The translations under genes and the position numbers were made by a program. Of a stretch of DNA of 7,361 nt, positions 5,507-7,361 are shown piece after piece; the first letter of the stretch is position 1; each line of letters opens with the position of its first letter. Under the pieces are notes generated by a model. The model saw only the letters and a list, made by a program, of their open reading frames with translations. It did not search any database and was not told the origin of the DNA. Source of the stretch: CAJQND01 sp051010055 (lineage in GTDB: Bacteria > Pseudomonadota > Alphaproteobacteria > Rhizobiales > CAJQND01). The stretch lies in contig JBPCVY010000198.1 of NCBI GenBank assembly GCA_051010055.1, positions 1 to 7,361 of the forward strand. The letters run 5' to 3'.

Positions 5507-6396
5507 CCGATGACCCCGATTGCGCGGTCCGCCATTGCCGCAGCAAGCAACAGGCAAAGCTGAAGCAGCGATGCAAAGAAATTCTTCAGAGCGTTGGTGC
5601 GGCTGGGATAACGGACAAGCTTGACGCTGCGCCAGGTGAAGATGCCGCCGCCGATTGCCGCGCCTGCCAGATACACCCACCCCATTCCGTAGAAGAACGG
5701 CACAATGGAGAGAGCTGACAATGCGAAAGTGTGGGCCAGTATCACCTGAGCGCACAGTTTTTCACCAGCCACCACAGGCAGCATGGGAACGCCTGCCTTT
5801 GCATAATCATCGCTCGCCACCATGGCGAGGCTCCAAAAGTGCGGCGGCGTCCACAGGAACAGCACCACGGTAATGATCATCGCTTCAATGCCCATCACCG
5901 GGTTAATTGCGGCAGCGCCCGCCAAAACTGCAAAGCTTCCGGCAAGCCCGCCAATGATGATGTTTGTCCATGAACGGCGCTTCAGCCACATGGTGTAAAT
6001 GACGCCATAGGTGAATGCGCCAAGGAACGTGTAAAGAGCAGCCCACCAATTCGTGGCAAGGCCAGCCATCAGCACTGATACAGCAAGCAGCCCGACAATG
6101 ACCGTGAGCCACAGAGGACCGGCCGTGAACTGGCCGGTGACGAACGGGCGCTTTCGCGTCCGCGACATACGGGCGTCCAGGTCGCGCTCAACCCATTGGT
6201 TGAACGCCCCTGCACTGCCCGCAGCCAGGAACACTGCCAGCGCCAGCACCGCCAGGCGCCAGAAGTCTGGCATCGGGCCTTGCGCTACCGCCATACCGCC
6301 TGTTGCCGAAAGCATGATGAAGACGGCAATACGCGGCTTGAACACCATAATGGCATCGCGCAAAGAGAACCGGTTCGCTGTTAGTGCAGTGTTCAT
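5503..6396 (-). CDS. ctaB: Protoheme IX farnesyltransferase (haem O synthase)
   Basis: A 297-residue UbiA-family membrane enzyme that adds a farnesyl group to haem B to make haem O, the precursor of haem A. Family motifs are intact: FKPRI at 19-23; NQWVERDLDARMSRTRKRP at 66-84 (Mg-diphosphate site, N66, E70, D74); the YTMWLKRRSWTNIIIGG loop near 134-150; and LWTPPHFWSLAM, followed by DDYAKAGVPMLP. About nine membrane helices can be drawn and the length is normal. The start is the ATG at 6396 with AGGGA about 9 nt upstream. It lies 48 bp downstream of the haem-copper subunit I and overlaps sco by 4 bp, so it very likely serves this enzyme specifically. That would mean the active-site haem may be O- or A-type, which is unusual if the enzyme is an NO reductase. 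A separate housekeeping ctaB elsewhere is likely but cannot be seen here. Confidence 0.93.
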   Translation of the reverse strand: MNTALTANRFSLRDAIMVFKPRIAVFIMLSATGGMAVAQGPMPDFWRLAVLALAVFLAAGSAGAFNQWVERDLDARMSRTRKRPFVTGQFTAGPLWLTVIVGLLAVSVLMAGLATNWWAALYTFLGAFTYGVIYTMWLKRRSWTNIIIGGLAGSFAVLAGAAAINPVMGIEAMIITVVLFLWTPPHFWSLAMVASDDYAKAGVPMLPVVAGEKLCAQVILAHTFALSALSIVPFFYGMGWVYLAGAAIGGGIFTWRSVKLVRYPSRTNALKNFFASLLQLCLLLAAAMADRAIGVIG

Positions 6397-6437
6397 TTTA
6401 GCTTTCCCTGTCTTGAGTTCACACCAAAAGCGCGGGG

Positions 6438-6454
6438 GATGGGACTAGCCCATC
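6438..6454. repeat. 6-bp inverted repeat spanning the haem-copper gene's stop
   Basis: GATGGG (6438-6443) pairs with CCCATC (6449-6454) around a 5-nt loop that contains the stop codon of the haem-copper subunit gene. On the minus-strand transcript it is followed by a C-rich stretch and only TTTT, so it is a poor terminator. It could be a weak attenuation or processing point between the enzyme gene and the accessory genes, or chance. Confidence 0.3.
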
Positions 6455-7361
6455 ACCCACAACTCAGACAGATACTTCCAGTTCACGAAGTAGTAGAGCA
6501 CGAACGATGTGAAGAAGATCGCGACCAGCACATAAGTGCCCGGCAGGCGGAACGTGCCTTCGCTTCCATAGGTCGAAACCGCATCGCTCACCTGCTTTTG
6601 CGGCATGGGTCCGAGAGCTTCAACCACATTGCTGGCGTCTACTTTCTTGCCAAACAGGATGCTGCATACCGTGATGAGCACGAACATGGCCCCACCGACC
6701 GCGGCCAGGATGGCCGAGAGCCCGTTCAAGCCCAGCATCAGGAAGGCAGCCGGCGGATAGTCAAAGCTCAGCACCGCATCGGTGAAGCTGATATCCCAGT
6801 GCCGGCGGGCAACGCCAAGGGTGCCTGCCCCCATCATAAAGAACGATATGCCTGCGACACCTGCGGCAAACACATAGGGCTGCCATTTGGCCATCCGCGG
6901 CCAAATAACCTCGCGCTGAAAAATCAATGGCAACACCAGGTATGTGAGCGCCATGAAGGCCAGCGTTGTGCCTGCCACAACCGTGCCATGGAAGTGCCCG
7001 GGCACATAAAGCGTGTTGTGGAGCATGATGTTGATTTGCTCAGTCCCAAGCACAACACCGGAAATGCCGCCAATGAAGCCGAACAATACCAGCGACAGGA
7101 ACATGCCAGAAAAGGCCGGATTGCCCCATGGCGCCTTGCGCAGCCATTCAAACACGCCGTTCACGTAACCGTTTGCACGTTGTGCTGCTTCAATAGCTCC
7201 CGGCAATGTCATGCCGTGGATCATGCTGCCGAGAACGGCCAGATACATGGCGTAGCTGGTGTTGAACACCTTCCATTCTGAGCTGATGCCCGGCTCGGCC
7301 AACAGATGATGGGCGCAGGCCAACTGTAGGAACAGAATGTACAGCAGGAACGCCGAGCGGC
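6445..7361 (-). CDS. B-family haem-copper oxidoreductase subunit I, C-terminal part (possible NO reductase)
   Basis: The last 304 residues of a haem-copper catalytic subunit; the 5' half, including the helix II haem ligand and the helix VI copper histidine, lies beyond the right edge. The helix VII His-His copper ligands are at 7306-7311 (ACAHHLLAEPGI). Helix X carries HNTLYVPGHFH (7020-6988), whose two final histidines should bind the high- and low-spin haems; this wording is that of ba3-like B-family enzymes. LGVARRHW gives the paired arginines at the haem propionates. Hydrophobic helices continue to the C-terminus. The positions of two K-channel residues of Thermus ba3 seem altered (Gly or Ser and Ile or His), which would suit an NO reductase (sNOR or eNOR class) better than an O2 reductase, but the decisive helix VI is not visible. 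It heads the visible gene train (ctaB, sco, cytochrome b fusion). Family confidence is high; substrate confidence is only about even. Confidence 0.9.
   Translation of the reverse strand, partial: RSAFLLYILFLQLACAHHLLAEPGISSEWKVFNTSYAMYLAVLGSMIHGMTLPGAIEAAQRANGYVNGVFEWLRKAPWGNPAFSGMFLSLVLFGFIGGISGVVLGTEQINIMLHNTLYVPGHFHGTVVAGTTLAFMALTYLVLPLIFQREVIWPRMAKWQPYVFAAGVAGISFFMMGAGTLGVARRHWDISFTDAVLSFDYPPAAFLMLGLNGLSAILAAVGGAMFVLITVCSILFGKKVDASNVVEALGPMPQKQVSDAVSTYGSEGTFRLPGTYVLVAIFFTSFVLYYFVNWKYLSELWVMG

Noticed and set aside
5507..5755. N-terminal extension of the SCO protein
   Set aside because: The extra 83 codons are ctaB sequence read in another frame, with no signal peptide at the front. The ATG at 5506 gives a proper signal segment and a 4-bp ATGA overlap.
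6053..6448. Plus-strand open frame of 131 codons opposite ctaB
   Set aside because: It is antisense to well-conserved ctaB motifs and has no domain or ribosome binding support.
6439..7281. Long plus-strand open frame (280 codons) opposite the haem-copper gene
   Set aside because: It lies entirely antisense to a gene with clear haem-copper motifs. Its translation is rich in His, Gln and Arg without any recognisable domain, which is typical of a mirror frame of GC-rich membrane-protein codons.
1..7361. CRISPR arrays, insertion sequences, tRNA or rRNA genes
   Set aside because: No direct-repeat array, transposase-like frame, terminal inverted repeats or tRNA-like cloverleaf was seen anywhere in the window; nearly all bases are accounted for by coding sequence.

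Overview
This window looks like part of a nitric-oxide (NO) respiration or detoxification locus from a proteobacterium. The style of the genes (a Dnr/NnrR-like Crp/Fnr regulator, NnrS, a DUF4202 protein, a SCO protein with a C-terminal anchor) and the moderately GC-rich composition by eye suggest an alphaproteobacterium, possibly Hyphomicrobiales. The taxonomic call is an inference with no marker gene behind it. Coding density is very high, and I see no mobile element, CRISPR array, rRNA or tRNA.

Layout. (1) Positions 1-703, minus strand: the N-terminal 234 codons of nnrS, a haem/copper membrane protein of NO metabolism, running off the left edge. (2) Positions 704-931: a divergent intergenic region with an Fnr/Dnr-type box (788-801), a matching -10 for nnrS, and a perfect 8-bp inverted repeat (842-865) in the leader of the next gene. 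(3) Positions 932-2229, plus strand: a Dnr-type Crp/Fnr regulator followed 17 bp later by a DUF4202 protein. (4) Positions 2218-7361, minus strand: a tightly packed gene train read right to left. It encodes a B-family haem-copper oxidoreductase subunit I (5' end outside the window), a haem O synthase (ctaB), a SCO copper chaperone, a striking fusion of cytochrome b with two [4Fe-4S] clusters and an MvhD/FlpD-like domain, a membrane-anchored protein of unknown family, and a bacteriohemerythrin. Four of the five junctions are overlaps or gaps of at most 16 bp; three are overlaps of 3-8 bp that suggest translational coupling. The last gene converges with and overlaps the DUF4202 gene by 12 bp.

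How the parts may work together. The regulator probably senses NO and drives nnrS through the box. The minus-strand train looks like a dedicated terminal-reductase system. The haem-copper subunit I is the catalytic core and is best guessed as an unconventional NO reductase of the sNOR/eNOR kind, because of its B-family motifs and its neighbours. CtaB would supply haem O (or the haem A precursor) and SCO would supply copper. The cytochrome b-ferredoxin-MvhD fusion would exchange electrons between the quinone pool and a cytoplasmic iron-sulfur donor or acceptor. Hemerythrin could bind O2 or NO. The fusion protein and its placement beside a haem-copper enzyme are the most unusual content here; I do not recognise a described system with this exact composition.
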